Assembly (NCBI GenBank): GCA_033398695.1
Contig: CM065804.1
Location: 33,969,001-34,033,000 of the forward strand
Source: Orobanche coerulescens
Lineage: Eukaryota > Streptophyta > Magnoliopsida > Lamiales > Orobanchaceae
DNA length: 64,000 nt
Reading direction: 5' to 3'
The position numbers and the translations under genes are program-made. Below the pieces are notes generated by a model. It worked only from the letters and a program-made list of their open reading frames with translations. It ran no database searches and was not told the origin of the DNA. The number at the start of each line of letters is the position of its first letter. Position 1 is the first letter of the stretch. Of this stretch, positions 8,990 through 19,477 are shown in pieces.

Positions 8990-10536
8990 TGAAGAGATAA
9001 AATCACCACTAGAAGGGGGTTGAATAGTGGTAATGCGGAATATCGAATTTTCTTGCGAATAAAAGAAAATAGTGCGGAAAGTAAAAGACTCAAAAATTTA
9101 TAAAGGTTCGGCAACTTGCCTGCGTCCTCTCTCCGACTTCTTTTTCTATTGGCTCAAGAACAACCACACACTTGACTCGTCTTCGATCGGTCTGAGTACA
9201 ACAACCGTTACAACCGCTTGTCTTCTATTGGTCCAAGCACAACCACTCTCAAAATAAACTTTGTTTATCTAATGTTCTAGCGGAATTAGATAATCCTCAC
9301 TTTACGAATATTGGAGTGTAATCCTAATAATGCCGGATCAAAGATCCTAATAACACCGGATTAGTGACTCTAAATTCGTTTCTCTAAAGCTCTCGTATGA
9401 GTGATGCAACACTCACAACCAAATGAAAGAATACAAGGTATAATAAATATTACAAGATGTATCACTCTTTGTATCGTTCTACTCACAACTTAGAATGCAA
9501 TAAAAGATAGAAAACTGAGCTCAAGAATGCTTTGATTGCTTGTATGCTTGAATACTTGAAGTTGTGTATGAGATACCCAAATGATATGGGTATTTATAGG
9601 TGTCAGCCCTTCTTCGAATTCTGATATTTGTATTATTAGCGTGCGCTAATAATACCTCCATAGCGTGCGCAATCGATCTCTGACTTGGCCGATCCGAACG
9701 GTCATAAAATTGTTCCAACGGTAAAATTATATGACTTGTGTGCGCTAGTCATACCATCGTAGCGTGTGCTAACGGTTGGTCAACAGGTCTTCAATCTTGA
9801 TATTAGATTATGTCGGTTTGTCTCCCCAACGACTCTTTCCCAATGGATATATTTATACTTAGCGTGCGCTACCAGTTGTACATAGCGTGCGCTAGTATAT
9901 TTTAATATTAACTTTCCAGATTTCTCGGATCTCCTTTTGACTCCTGCGTTCCAACGGGTAATTTGTCCAACGGTAGAAATTTGAATGATTTAGCGTGCGT
10001 TAATAATTGCTGAATAACGTGCGCTATATACTTTCCTTAGTAACATACGTTACCTTGTGTAGCGTACGTAAGTGCTTTCTTATTTTGAGTCCAGTGGCTA
10101 CTGGACTACCAAACATGTTATCCGGTAGCGTGCGCAAGCTTTGCTAGGTAACATGCGCTAATGGGTCAGAATAGCGTGCGTAGATAATATTCCGTAGCGT
10201 GCGCTGAGTAATTCCTTCTTTTCTTTCCAGACCTTACTATCCTCTCTGACTGAGATGCGATAGCGTGCGTTACATAAAGACGATAGCGTGCGCTAAGACT
10301 AACAACTTAGCGTGCGTTGATATTATGACCTTTGCGTGCGCTATCCATCAGGTGACTCCACTAGGCTGCAGATAACTTGCCTGATTGCAGGTGACTTGAA
10401 CCCTCGATAGCGTGCACTACCTTTGAGACTGTAGCGTGCGCTATGAACATAATTTTCCTTCAATGAAGCATCTCGATGAAATAGATTTTGTTAAATATTT
10501 TGAATACGATCATCATCAAAATACTTTGAGTCAACA
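8990..10536 (-). repeat. A 3' LTR (about 1.55 kb)
   Basis: It is near-identical to 44651-46196, with scattered substitutions. On the minus strand it starts TGTTGACTC next to the polypurine tract and ends CTCTTCA next to the TSD. A minus-strand TATA box (CCTATAAATACCC) lies at 9588-9600, and the palindrome cluster 9635-10445 lies upstream of it in the direction of transcription. Confidence 0.95.
9635..10445 (-). repeat. A 3' LTR palindrome cluster (TAGCGTGCGCTA)
   Basis: Roughly 20 copies and variants of TAGCGTGCGCTA (for example TTAGCGTGCGCTAATA near 9637, and CGTAGCGTGCGCTGAG near 10195) are irregularly spaced by 20-80 bp over 0.8 kb of U3. The unit is a palindrome apart from its two central bases; some copies (such as AACGTACGTTA in the partner LTR) are perfect palindromes. 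Spacers are AT-rich and unrelated, so this is an interspersed motif cluster, not a tandem satellite. Confidence 0.9.
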
Positions 10537-10680
10537 ATCTCCCCCTTTTTGATGATGTCAAAATATTTAATTTATACCTGCAAAAACGTTTTTAAGAAAA
10601 TTTCGAATCAAGGTAACTTGTTCGATATGTTAGTACGTTCCGGTTTTTGGAGTATTTCTCCCCTTTTTTGACATAAACAA
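10537..10680 (-). other. A polypurine tract and second PPT-like motif
   Basis: ATCTCCCCCTTTTTGATG (10537-10554) abuts the 3' LTR; on the minus strand it is AAAAAGGGGGAGAT, the plus-strand primer. A second copy, TTCTCCCCTTTTTTGAC, lies about 110 bp further inside (10656-10672). Multiple PPT-like motifs before the 3' LTR are a reported Sirevirus trait. Confidence 0.8.
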
Positions 10681-10908
10681 AAAGAACTCTCCCTGCGTCG
10701 TTGCGTATAAAATATAATACCAACCAAATGCCATGAACCAAAACGAAAACACATAATCAACAAATGCCAAACTACATGAAAACCAAACGAAGAGAAATGC
10801 ATATTTCATTGAAAGATAGTTCAAGCATTACACATAGATATTTAAAGCATGAGACATCAAAAACATTTGAAATAAAAGTTGCTACAACGAGTATCAAACT
10901 CCTAGAAT
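10681..10908. other. A 3' untranslated stretch
   Basis: AT-rich sequence lies between the PPT-like motifs and the end of the extra ORF. I see no gene or repeat in it. Confidence 0.5.
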
Positions 10909-11823
10909 CTAAGAAGCTTGGTCGGATGAAGAAGATGGGAATGGGAATGATGGGTGAGTGAATCGAATGAAATCAGAAATCAGCCCACGAATTTCTCGGA
11001 CTTCCGAACATAGAGACCGAATATCCTCACGAATTTCCACTTGTGAGGTTTCGATGCTCCGCATCCGAGCAATGAGGTCACTCTCTTCTTCTTCGGTGAC
11101 GGAGTCTTTCATCGGTCGCTTGCCTTTGGTTTTCGGATGACGGACAAACATTCCAGTTTGTAGTTCCCGAAGCATATGTGGTCCACGATGAAGGACACAT
11201 TCGGCCGGAGTCGGTGTTCGCGTTCTTTTTGGAACTTGGTCGTCTTCTCGGAGATACAGGAATAAAACCCAACCTCTATTTATGGTTTCAACATAATGCA
11301 TCGCTTTGAGGGTGAGGTCGCTAATCTCATGTCCCCGAGACACCGGAATCGATGCCTCGCCTGACAAGTCAACATTGAAACGCTGGAAAATCATAGTCAA
11401 AACTGATCCGAAAGGAAGCCCATATTTCCGCGTTCTTGACAAATAGTGTTTGGAGCGGAAAGAGTCTGCTTTCGCCTTCATCCAATTTAAAACAATCGCC
11501 GTGAAATCCACCTTATCCTCGTTCAACACCCAGTATACCACATGCTTATCGACGCCAACTAGTTTATGTTGCGTGTTCACTTTAGGCATCAAGCATTTCG
11601 TAAGTGCGACCAACAATAAACAGATTTGTATACCAAAATCGTTGTTTTCGAAAACTTCATCGGTAACCTCGATGACAGCTTTCGAACACAGAAAATCGAC
11701 AACATCTTTCTCAGTCACGTCTGATTCATCAACAATAGACTTCCCACTACAAGTAAAACCTTCAAAAGACAAACCAAAAAGCTCGTGAAGAATTTCCGAA
11801 GAAACCTTCACTACGGTTCCGTT
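10909..11823 (-). pseudogene. A extra ORF, C-terminal part, cut off by insertion of B
   Basis: On the minus strand the frame runs from the B junction at 11823 to the stop at 10909. It is the continuation of the N-terminal part at 39752-40074; the two halves are separated by B and share the target duplicate CCGTT/TCGTT. The visible protein has VKVSSEILHELFGL, a Lys/Arg-rich KTKGKRPMKD segment, an acidic EEEE patch and a helix with SEVREIRGLI, ending in a Ser-rich tail. The N-terminal part's VREFYANLHLGDGEG block resembles the putative plant transposon protein domain of S1's extra ORF. The first 15 or so codons of the apparent ORF (11824-11868) are LTR of B and not native. Function is unknown. 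Confidence 0.75.
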
Positions 11824-13034
11824 TGTTGGTATAAAATCGGATATTTGCGCCATTTTGTGCGGAAGCATAAATAAATTGCGAAAAATAAATCACATAAGGA
11901 TTTATTGAGATTCAGCTATTAACGAAGCCTAGGTCCTCTCTCGATGTATCTTTTTCTTAGGATTAAGATCAAAACCTCTACGCCTCTCTTATATCGGTCG
12001 AGGGATTACCATTACAAGCTCGTCTTCTATCGGTCCGAGTAAAACCATTTTTCATTTTCTATTGGATAAGGAATCAACCACTCTAGCTTTCTATGGGTAC
12101 TCGATAAACCTCGCTTAGATATCGATTGCGATTCTAATAATGCCGGATCCTTGATCCTAATAACAACGAATCCAATCGTATCTTTTCTTTTACCTCTCGT
12201 GTATATTGTTGAATGTATAAACACTCAAACTAACAATATAAGCTCAATATCACAACAACAATGTAAGTATATGAATATAAGATCAATGTCTTGATTGCTT
12301 GGAGTTGTTGTACTCAAACAATACCATAGGAATGGTATTTATAGGCATTTTCCACAAACTAGCCGTTGCTGGCTGTTTTGACTTGCTAGCGTGCGCTAGC
12401 CTTCTTTAGCGTGCGCTAATATCATTAGCGTGCCTGTAACGTGCGCTAGACTGTTCCCAGTTTCAGTCCAGTAGCTTTGTTTCTTCCCTTAGTGTACGTT
12501 ATGACTTATGTGTTACGTACGTAACCATTTTGTATTAGCGTACGTTAATATTACAATGTAGCGTGCGCTAATCTAATATATCCGTTGCTTGATTTGTCAA
12601 ACTGACCATTCCACTTTTAACTTGTTTCAGATTCTATCCAACGGATTGATTGACTTGTATTCAAACTTCTTTAGCGTGCGCTATTCCTTCTTTGTAGCGT
12701 GCGCTATGCTTACTTCATTGCATACGTCATTCTGAGTGTGAATATCTTCACAACGGTAACAAGGCCTCAATAGCGTGCGCTAGTAATCATGTGTAGCGTG
12801 CGCTACCTCATCAGCTAACTTCACTTCAGGTAACTTCGAACTTGGCTGATATGTAGATGACTTCCCGTTAGCGTGCACTAACATATATGTCTTAGCGTGC
12901 GATAGACATGCACTTTGCTTAGCTTTTTGCGTCTTCGTCTGCTTCGTTTGCGTCGCCTCGATGTTGTTTTGTTTTTTAGCAACTTTAATCATCAAAACAC
13001 AAATTAAATAATGTGTGGAATAAATATTCCAACA
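11824..13034 (-). repeat. B 3' LTR (about 1.21 kb)
   Basis: Copies of this LTR are at 15029-15633/39137-39751 and, in the tandem duplicate, at 17743-18953. The minus-strand TATA box CCTATAAATACC lies at 12335-12346. Palindrome words TAGCGTGCGCTA, TTACGTACGTAA and AGCGTACGTTAA cluster upstream at 12386-12905. The first 40 bases of the LTR produce the false extension of the neighbouring ORF. Confidence 0.93.
12386..12905 (-). repeat. B LTR palindrome cluster (TAGCGTGCGCTA and TTACGTACGTAA)
   Basis: About a dozen copies occur, for example CTAGCGTGCGCTAGCC (12388), TGTAGCGTGCGCTAAT (12558), TGTTACGTACGTAACC (12510, a perfect palindrome) and GTTAGCGTGCACTAAC (12868). The word is the same as in A and C, though the LTR bodies are otherwise different. 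Confidence 0.88.
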
Positions 13035-13412
13035 ATCTCCCCCTTTTTGATGATTACAAAACAACTATTGAATTGGATAAAACCTGTAAAAATAATATAT
13101 GTATATTTCTTCGAATTAAAGTTTTCGGCTTTAATCGTTTCGTTAGCTTCTCCAATTCTCTTTTCTTTTCAACATCTCCTTTATTTTTCAACTCCTTCGT
13201 TTTATCTCCCCCTTTTTGTATGCTTTCTTTTTGTTTTTGACTTCTTCGATTTTTCTCATTTTTATCAATTCATCTCCTTCTCCCCCTTTTTGTCTTCATC
13301 AATAAGTGTAAAAAAAATAGAGGATACCAATGAAATATAAATATGCATGATACCAATGAATATGCATTAATAAGGGCATAAACTCCACCTGAAAGTATTA
13401 TCTCCCCCTTGT
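13035..13412 (-). other. B multiple polypurine-tract motifs
   Basis: Four copies of a (A)TCTCCCCCTTTTTG motif occur before the 3' LTR: 13036-13050 (adjacent to the LTR), 13204-13218, 13277-13292 and a shortened 13400-13410. On the minus strand they read CAAAAAGGGGGAGA. Only the first is in the position of a functional primer. Repeated PPT-like motifs are described for Sireviruses. Confidence 0.75.
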
Positions 13413-13558
13413 AAGATATCAATTGTTAAAAATTAATTTTTGGGGATCCAACCTATAGTTGGTTTTTCTTTTGAGATGTAGACGATATTTGAAACAATTG
13501 TTCCTTTAGGAATCCAGGTTTTCTTAACTTTTATCGTCCGTCTTGGGCTTTTGCAATT
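13413..13558. other. B gag 3' untranslated region
   Basis: A short AT-rich stretch between gag and the last PPT-like motif. Nothing else is seen. Confidence 0.5.
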
Positions 13559-14971
13559 TTAAATGTGATGCCCGATTTGCAAATATTTTTCACAACGGGG
13601 TATATTAAAATTTAAGGATTCGTTTTTAAAACGTGGTTTGAATCCCAACCCCTGTTTGTTCAACGTGCATTTCTGAACCGAGAGCATTTGTTCAAATTTT
13701 TTGTTTCCACACGAAATTTTTTTCGTTAAGTTTTTGAGCTCGGTTTGAACTTTAACAAGATCATCCTTCAAAATATTTTCATTTTCAATACATTTTGAAT
13801 TATCGATTTCAATAAATTTTCCCTTTTCAAGAATTTCAGAATATTCAATTTCCAAAGATTTATATTTAGTTTGAAGGGATTTAATTTCTTTTAAAGCATT
13901 TTGATAGTCGGTATGTAATAATTCGAATGCTTCAAAAAGTTCATCGTAAGAATTACTTACTTGGCTTTCGACGTCGCTATCGTCGAATGAACTCTGGGCC
14001 ATGAGTGCGAGATTATTTTGAGACATGAAATCTTCATCGGGATCTTCGTCGCTCCATGTTGCAACTAAAACCTCCTTGGGTTTTACACGATAGTTTTTAG
14101 CAAAGTGGCCTGGTTTACCACATAATCGACAGGAATTGTCGAATTTCTTAGATTCGCCCGCTTGAATGTCCTTCTTCCTCCGGTTTAATAAGTGTTGGAA
14201 CTTATTAATATTCTTGGCATAATATGCCGATTCTTCGTCGCTTTCGTCCACCGGAATTTCTTCTTTCTTTTTAGACATCTTAGCCTTCATGGCTAACGAT
14301 CTTTCCTTCGGTTTTGGTTTGGCATTCCGAGACTTTAGAACTATCTCGTAGTTGATGAGAGAACTGACGAGAGCACTAAAATCGAGAGTATTTAAATATT
14401 TTGATTCCATTATTGCCGTAACCGTACCATCCCATTCTCGAGGTAGTGATCGGAGAATTTTCTTTACTTTCTCACTACTCGAAAGTGGTTTTCCGAAACA
14501 TGCTAATCCATTAGTGATGACCGAGAATCGGTCGAGCATAATCGAGATGGATTCGTCGTCCTTCATTTGAAATAATTCATAATCGTGAAGGAGCATGTTT
14601 ATCTTCGTCTCTTTGACTTGAGACGTACCTTCGTGTGTTACCTCAAGCATTTTCCAAATTTCTTTGGCACTATCACACGATGATATCCGGTTGTGTTCTT
14701 CCGGATTTAAAGCACAGTATAATAATTGCATGGCTTTGCAATTATAATGGTCGTTTTTCCAATCCGCATCATCATACTTTTCAAAGGTTTTGAGAGTTCC
14801 GTTTGAGTTTGTCGGAATTTTGGGACCAAGGCATATCACCTTCCATAATTCGATATTGTAAGCTCGGATGAAAATAGACATTTTCTTTTTCCAAGTCATG
14901 AAATTCGATCCATCAAAAAATGGTGGTCGGTTGAGAGCAAGGCCTTCGACTGGAGCCATTTGAAATGCCAT
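13559..14971 (-). CDS. B gag protein (capsid-nucleocapsid), 470 aa
   Basis: Gag packages element RNA into virus-like particles in the cytoplasm. The ORF starts at ATG 14971, 58 bases inside the 5' LTR, and is uninterrupted. Residues about 10-40 carry NRPPFFDGSNFMTWKKKM, the UBN2/DUF4219-type start of copia gag; then come LWKVICLGPK, the WEVTHEG-like EVTHEGTSQVKETKI block and LRSLPREWD. A CCHC zinc knuckle, CRLCGKPGHFAKNY, is present but its last Cys is replaced by Tyr, so metal binding is doubtful. The C-terminal third is Lys/Glu-rich and probably coiled coil. No protease or pol follows before the LTR. The ORF is close in sequence to the gag of A over its N-terminal half. It is the longest uninterrupted coding region in the window. 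Confidence 0.9.
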   Translation of the reverse strand: MAFQMAPVEGLALNRPPFFDGSNFMTWKKKMSIFIRAYNIELWKVICLGPKIPTNSNGTLKTFEKYDDADWKNDHYNCKAMQLLYCALNPEEHNRISSCDSAKEIWKMLEVTHEGTSQVKETKINMLLHDYELFQMKDDESISIMLDRFSVITNGLACFGKPLSSSEKVKKILRSLPREWDGTVTAIMESKYLNTLDFSALVSSLINYEIVLKSRNAKPKPKERSLAMKAKMSKKKEEIPVDESDEESAYYAKNINKFQHLLNRRKKDIQAGESKKFDNSCRLCGKPGHFAKNYRVKPKEVLVATWSDEDPDEDFMSQNNLALMAQSSFDDSDVESQVSNSYDELFEAFELLHTDYQNALKEIKSLQTKYKSLEIEYSEILEKGKFIEIDNSKCIENENILKDDLVKVQTELKNLTKKISCGNKKFEQMLSVQKCTLNKQGLGFKPRFKNESLNFNIPRCEKYLQIGHHI

Positions 14972-15012
14972 TTTGGATCTTCTCTTCGGATGTTAAGCCG
15001 CGTATTGGAGTA

Positions 15013-15026
15013 CCGCTCCGATACCA
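15013..15026 (-). other. B primer binding site
   Basis: On the minus strand TGGTATCGGAGCGG lies two bases beyond the 5' LTR. It differs from the usual plant initiator-Met tRNA complement TGGTATCAGAGC by one A-to-G change. The same variant is seen in C and E. Confidence 0.8.
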
Positions 15027-15028
15027 AT

Positions 15029-15633
15029 TGTTGGTATAAAATCGGATATTTGCGCCGTTTTGTGCGGAAGCGTAAATAAATTGCGGAAAATAAATCACAC
15101 AAGGATTTATAGAGGTTCGGCTATTAACGAAGCCTACGTCCTCTCTCGATGTATATTTTTCTTAGGATTAAGATCAAAACCTCTACGCCTCTCTTCTATC
15201 GGTCGAGGGATTACCGTTACAGGATTGTCTTCTATCGGTCCGAGTAAAACCGTTTTTCCTTTTCTATTGGATAAGGAATCAACCACTCTAGCTTTCTATG
15301 GGTACTAGATAAACCTCACTTAGATATCGATTGTGATTCTAATAATGCCGGATCCTTGATCCTAATAACACCGAATCCAATTGTATCTTTTCTTTTACCT
15401 CTCGTGTATAATGTTGAATGTATAAACACTCAAACTAACAATATAGGCTCAATATCACAACAACAATGTAAGTATATGAATATAAGATCAATGTCTTGAT
15501 TGCTTGGAGTTGTTGTACTCAAACAATACCATAGGAATGGTGTTTATAGGCATTTTCCACAAACTAGCCGTTGCTGGCTATTTTGACTTGCTAGTGTACG
15601 CTAGCCTTCTTTAGCGTGCGCTAATATCATTAG
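15029..15633 (-). repeat. B 5' LTR, first piece (cut by C)
   Basis: It matches 11824-12428 and stops at ATTAG (15629-15633), the left target duplicate of C. The LTR resumes at 39137. The minus-strand TATA reads CCTATAAACACC here, with a T-to-C change on the plus strand relative to the 3' LTR. Confidence 0.92.
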
Positions 15634-16870
15634 TGTAACACCCCCAGAATACGTATGGAAATGTTACACGCCGTAGGCCCTTCTCACAAGGATCTACCAG
15701 GCTAAACTCCACTAGACTACATAATGATTGACCGACCGGGGTCAATCTAAATACAACGCAGACCGACAATGTCATTAAACAATTCAGAAACTAATGAATT
15801 TTACATCTCAATGACAAAAATAAACTTTCACACAAAAAGGGATGACAACTCCATTTAATAAATGAAAACCTACACCCGTGCAAGGGTGAATACTCAACCA
15901 AATGGGAAAATACCGACCCAGATGGAATAAAAGAAAAAGAATCTGACTCATGTGTGATTAGCATCGTCGTATTCCATCTCCTTCCAAGCCAATCCCATGA
16001 CTGCTCCTGAGCTGCCAAAACCTGAGCATATAACAGGCACCCACCCCCCGAAAACTCGGGGGTTAGCAAACTGGAATTTTGATAGTGCAAGTACATAATA
16101 TACCAGATATACGAACAATAACAACACAAAATTCAACCGTCGTGAAGCTTTAACACAAATCATACATTCCCATAGTCAACACAGAATAACACTCGCATAT
16201 ACAAGGTGAAAGATAATCACATAGTCATATTCTCTTTACGGAATATAACATCAATGAAACTTTAAACGAGCCCAAGGAGTCAGGAAAATCCCTTTTGTAA
16301 AAGGAAAAGTATTTTGATAAGATAGTTTGCAAACGTTATTATTGACTCGGGCCGTCTTGGGGTTTTGAAAATCGAATGGGAACACTTTTGGAAAATAATT
16401 TCAAAAGCTCTCGGGTCCTTGACCCAACATATGGAAAACAATTACACGAAAGCCATGTCACGTTATTCGGGGTCCTCGACCCAATTTATAGAACACTATC
16501 ACAAACGAAATCATTACAACATCTCACAGGGTTTTCAACCCAATCCAAATAACATCATCAAGAGATCAATCATCTCAACATTTCACAAGGTCCTCGACCC
16601 AATAAACAGAATAGCACCACAATACAATCAAAGGAACAATCTCTCATTCGACATATCCTACTCAAGATCCCCGATTAATTAACCCTCAGAGATTTCGTCA
16701 AATCTCCTTGGTTAATTAACCCTGATACCGACGCTTTAAAAACAAGTTGAAACAAGCTTTCAAAAAAAAAAAACATGAATCGCGGTCTATAACAAGACAA
16801 CATTTAAAAGTGAGTTGAAATAATTTGAGATACGAACATCGTTCGGTAATGGGGTCTTAGTTATCGCTCA
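15634..16870 (-). repeat. C 3' LTR, partial duplicate copy
   Basis: It corresponds to 21551-22784 and to 36003-37238 of the other copies. It holds a C/G-run hairpin (ACCCCCCGAAAACTCGGGGG, 16043-16062) and four hairpin words of the GGGTCCTCGACCC type (about 16409, 16471, 16528 and 16589). The copy stops at 16870, the breakpoint of the tandem duplication, after CGCTCA. Confidence 0.9.
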
Positions 16871-16899
16871 AATTTGAGATACGAACATCGTTCGGTAAT
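16871..16899. repeat. 29-bp templated filler at duplication junction
   Basis: The 29 bases AATTTGAGATAC...CGGTAAT exactly repeat 16822-16850, 49 bp upstream. The filler is then joined to the extra-ORF sequence CAGCCCACG (10981 onward). Both joins share the trinucleotide AAT with the alternative template, the sort of microhomology left by template switching. Confidence 0.9.
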
Positions 16900-17742
16900 C
16901 AGCCCACGAATTTCTCAGACTTCCGAACATAGAGACCGAATATCCTCACGAATTTCCACTTGTGAGGTTTCGATGCTCCGCATCCGAGCAATGAGGTCAC
17001 TCTCTTCTTCTTCGGTGACGGAGTCTTTCATCGGTCGCTTGCCTTTGGTTTTCGGATGACGGACAAACATTCCAGTTTGTAGTTCCCGAAGCATATGTGG
17101 TCCACGATGAAGGACACATTCGGCCGGAGTCGGTGTTCGCGTTCTTTTTGGAACTTGGTCGTCTTCTCGGAGATACAGGAATAAAACCCAACCTCTATTT
17201 ATGGTTTCAACATAATGCATCGCTTTGAGGGTGAGGTCGCTAATCTCATGTCCCCGAGACACCGGAATCGATGCCTCGCCTGACAAGTCAACATTGAAAC
17301 GCTGGAAAATCATAGTCAAAACTGATCCGAAAGGAAGCCCAGATTTCCGCGTTCTTGACAAATAGTGTTTGGAGCGGAAAGAGTCTGCTTTCGCCTTCAT
17401 CCAATTTAAAACAATCGCCGTGAAATCCACCTTATCCTCGTTCAACACCCGGTATACCACATGCTTATCGACGCCAACTAGTTTATGTTGCGTGTTCACT
17501 TTAGGCATTAAGCATTTCGTAAGTGCGACCAACAATAAACAGATTTGTATACCAAAATCGTTGTTTTCGAAAACTTCATCGGTAACCTCGATGACAGCTT
17601 TCGAACACAGAAAATCGACAACATCTTTCTCAGTCACGTCTGATTCATCAACAATAGACTTCCCACTACAAGTAAAACCTTCAAAAGACAAACCAAAAAG
17701 CTTGTGAAGAATTTCCGAAGAAACCTTCACTACGGTTCCGTT
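16900..17742 (-). pseudogene. Duplicate of A extra ORF C-terminal part, truncated
   Basis: It repeats 10981-11823 and lacks the last two dozen or so codons, because the duplication breakpoint falls inside the ORF. Reading enters from B LTR sequence (17743 onward), so it has no native start, and its 3' end runs into filler. It cannot encode a complete protein. Confidence 0.9.
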
Positions 17743-18953
17743 TGTTGGTATAAAATCGGATATTTGCGCCATTTTGTGCGGAAGCATAAATAAATTGCGA
17801 AAAATAAATCACATAAGGATTTATTGAGATTCAGCTATTAACGAAGCCTAGGTCCTCTCTCGATGTATCTTTTTCTTAGGATTAAGATCAAAACCTCTAC
17901 GCCTCTCTTATATCGGTCGAGGGATTACCATTACAAGCTCGTCTTCTATCGGTCCGAGTAAAACCATTTTTCATTTTCTATTGGATAAGGAATCAACCAC
18001 TCTAGCTTTCTATGGGTACTCGATAAACCTCGCTTAGATATCGATTGCGATTCTAATAATGCCGGATCCTTGATCCTAATAACAATGAATCCAATCGTAT
18101 CTTTTCTTTTACCTCTCGTGTATAATGTTGAATGTATAAACACTCAAACTAACAATATAAGCTCAATATCACAACAACAATGTAAGTATATGAATATAAG
18201 ATCAATGTCTTGATTGCTTGGAGTTGTTGTACTCAAACAATACCATAGGAATGGTATTTATAGGCATTTTCCACAAACTAGCCGTTGCTGGCTGTTTTGA
18301 CTTGCTAGCGTGCGCTAGCCTTCTTTAGCGTGCGCTAATATCATTAGCGTGCCTGTAACGTGCGCTAGACTGTTCCCAGTTTCAGTCCAATAGCTTTGTT
18401 TCTTCCCTTAGTGTACGTTGTGACTTATGTGTTACGTACGTAACCATTTTGTATTAGCGTACGTTAATATTACAATGTAGCGTGCGCTAATCTAATATAT
18501 CCGTTGCTTGATTTGTCAAACTGACCATTCCACTTTTAACTTGTTTCAGATTCTATCCAACGGATTGATTGACTTGTATTCAAACTTCTTTAGCGTGCGC
18601 TATTCCTTCTTTGTAGCGTGCGCTATGCTTACTTCATTGCATACGTCATTCTGAGTTTGAATATCTTCACAACGGTAACAAGGCCTCAATAGCGTGCGCT
18701 AGTAATCATGTGTAGCGTGCGCTACCTCATCAGCTAACTTCACTTCAGGTAACTTCGAACTTGGCTGATATGTAGATGACTTCCCGTTAGCGTGCGCTAA
18801 CATATATGTCTTAGCGTGCGATAGACATGCACTTTGCTTAGCTTTTTGCATCTTCGTCTGCTTCGTTTGCTTCGCCTCGATGTTGTTTTGTTTTTTAGCA
18901 ACTTTAATCATCAAAACACAAATTAAATAATGTGTGGAATAAATATTCCAACA
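17743..18953 (-). repeat. Duplicate copy of B 3' LTR
   Basis: It is nearly identical to 11824-13034, with the palindrome cluster at 18305-18825 and the TATA at 18254-18265. The PPT-like motifs follow at 18955-18969, 19123-19137, 19196-19211 and 19319-19329. Confidence 0.93.
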
Positions 18954-19477
18954 ATCTCCCCCTTTTTGATGATTACAAAACAACTATTGAATTGGATAAA
19001 ACCTGTAAAAATAATATATGTATATTTCTTCGAATTAAAGTTTTCGGCTTTAATCGTTTCGTTAGCTTCTCCAATTCTCTTTTCTTTTCAACATCTCCTT
19101 TATTTTTCAACTCCTTCGTTTTATCTCCCCCTTTTTGTATGCTTTCTTTTTGTTTTTGACTTCTTCGATTTTTCTCATTTTTATCAATTCATCTCCTTCT
19201 CCCCCTTTTTGTCTTCATCAATAAGTGTAAAAAAAATAGAGGATACCAATGAAATATAAATATGCATGATACCAATGAATATGCATTAATAAGGGCATAA
19301 ACTCCACCTGAAAGTATTATCTCCCCCTTGTAAGATATCAATTGTTAAAAATTAATTTTTGGGGATCCAACCTATAGTTGGTTTTTCTTTTGAGATGTAG
19401 ACGATATTTGAAACAATTGTTCCTTTAGGAATCCAGGTTTTCTTAACTTTTATCGTCCGTCTTGGGCTTTTGCAATT

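Larger units (their letters stand above)
10981..16870. repeat. Tandem segmental duplication, copy 1 (about 5.9 kb)
   Basis: This segment covers the end of A's extra ORF, B's 3' LTR, B's gag, B's 5' LTR up to the ATTAG site, and the first 1.24 kb of C's LTR. It is repeated head to tail at 16900-22784 with an offset of 5919 falling to about 5914, that is with very few indels and only scattered substitutions. Because the unit includes the B-C junction with its ATTAG target duplicate, the duplication occurred after C inserted. Confidence 0.95.

Noticed and set aside
9635..10445. Regularly recurring palindromes suggested a CRISPR-like array
   Set aside because: Spacing is irregular, the repeats are only 12 bp, and the cluster is repeated in both LTRs of a plant retrotransposon; this is a eukaryotic sequence.
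15634..16870. A separate solo LTR of C before the duplication
   Set aside because: It ends at a non-LTR position (16870) with a templated junction and shares the ATTAG flank with 21546-21550; it is a product of the tandem duplication.
16915..17787. Second independent copy of element A
   Set aside because: The ORF fragment here is the duplicated segment; no A LTR, PPT or native stop accompanies it.
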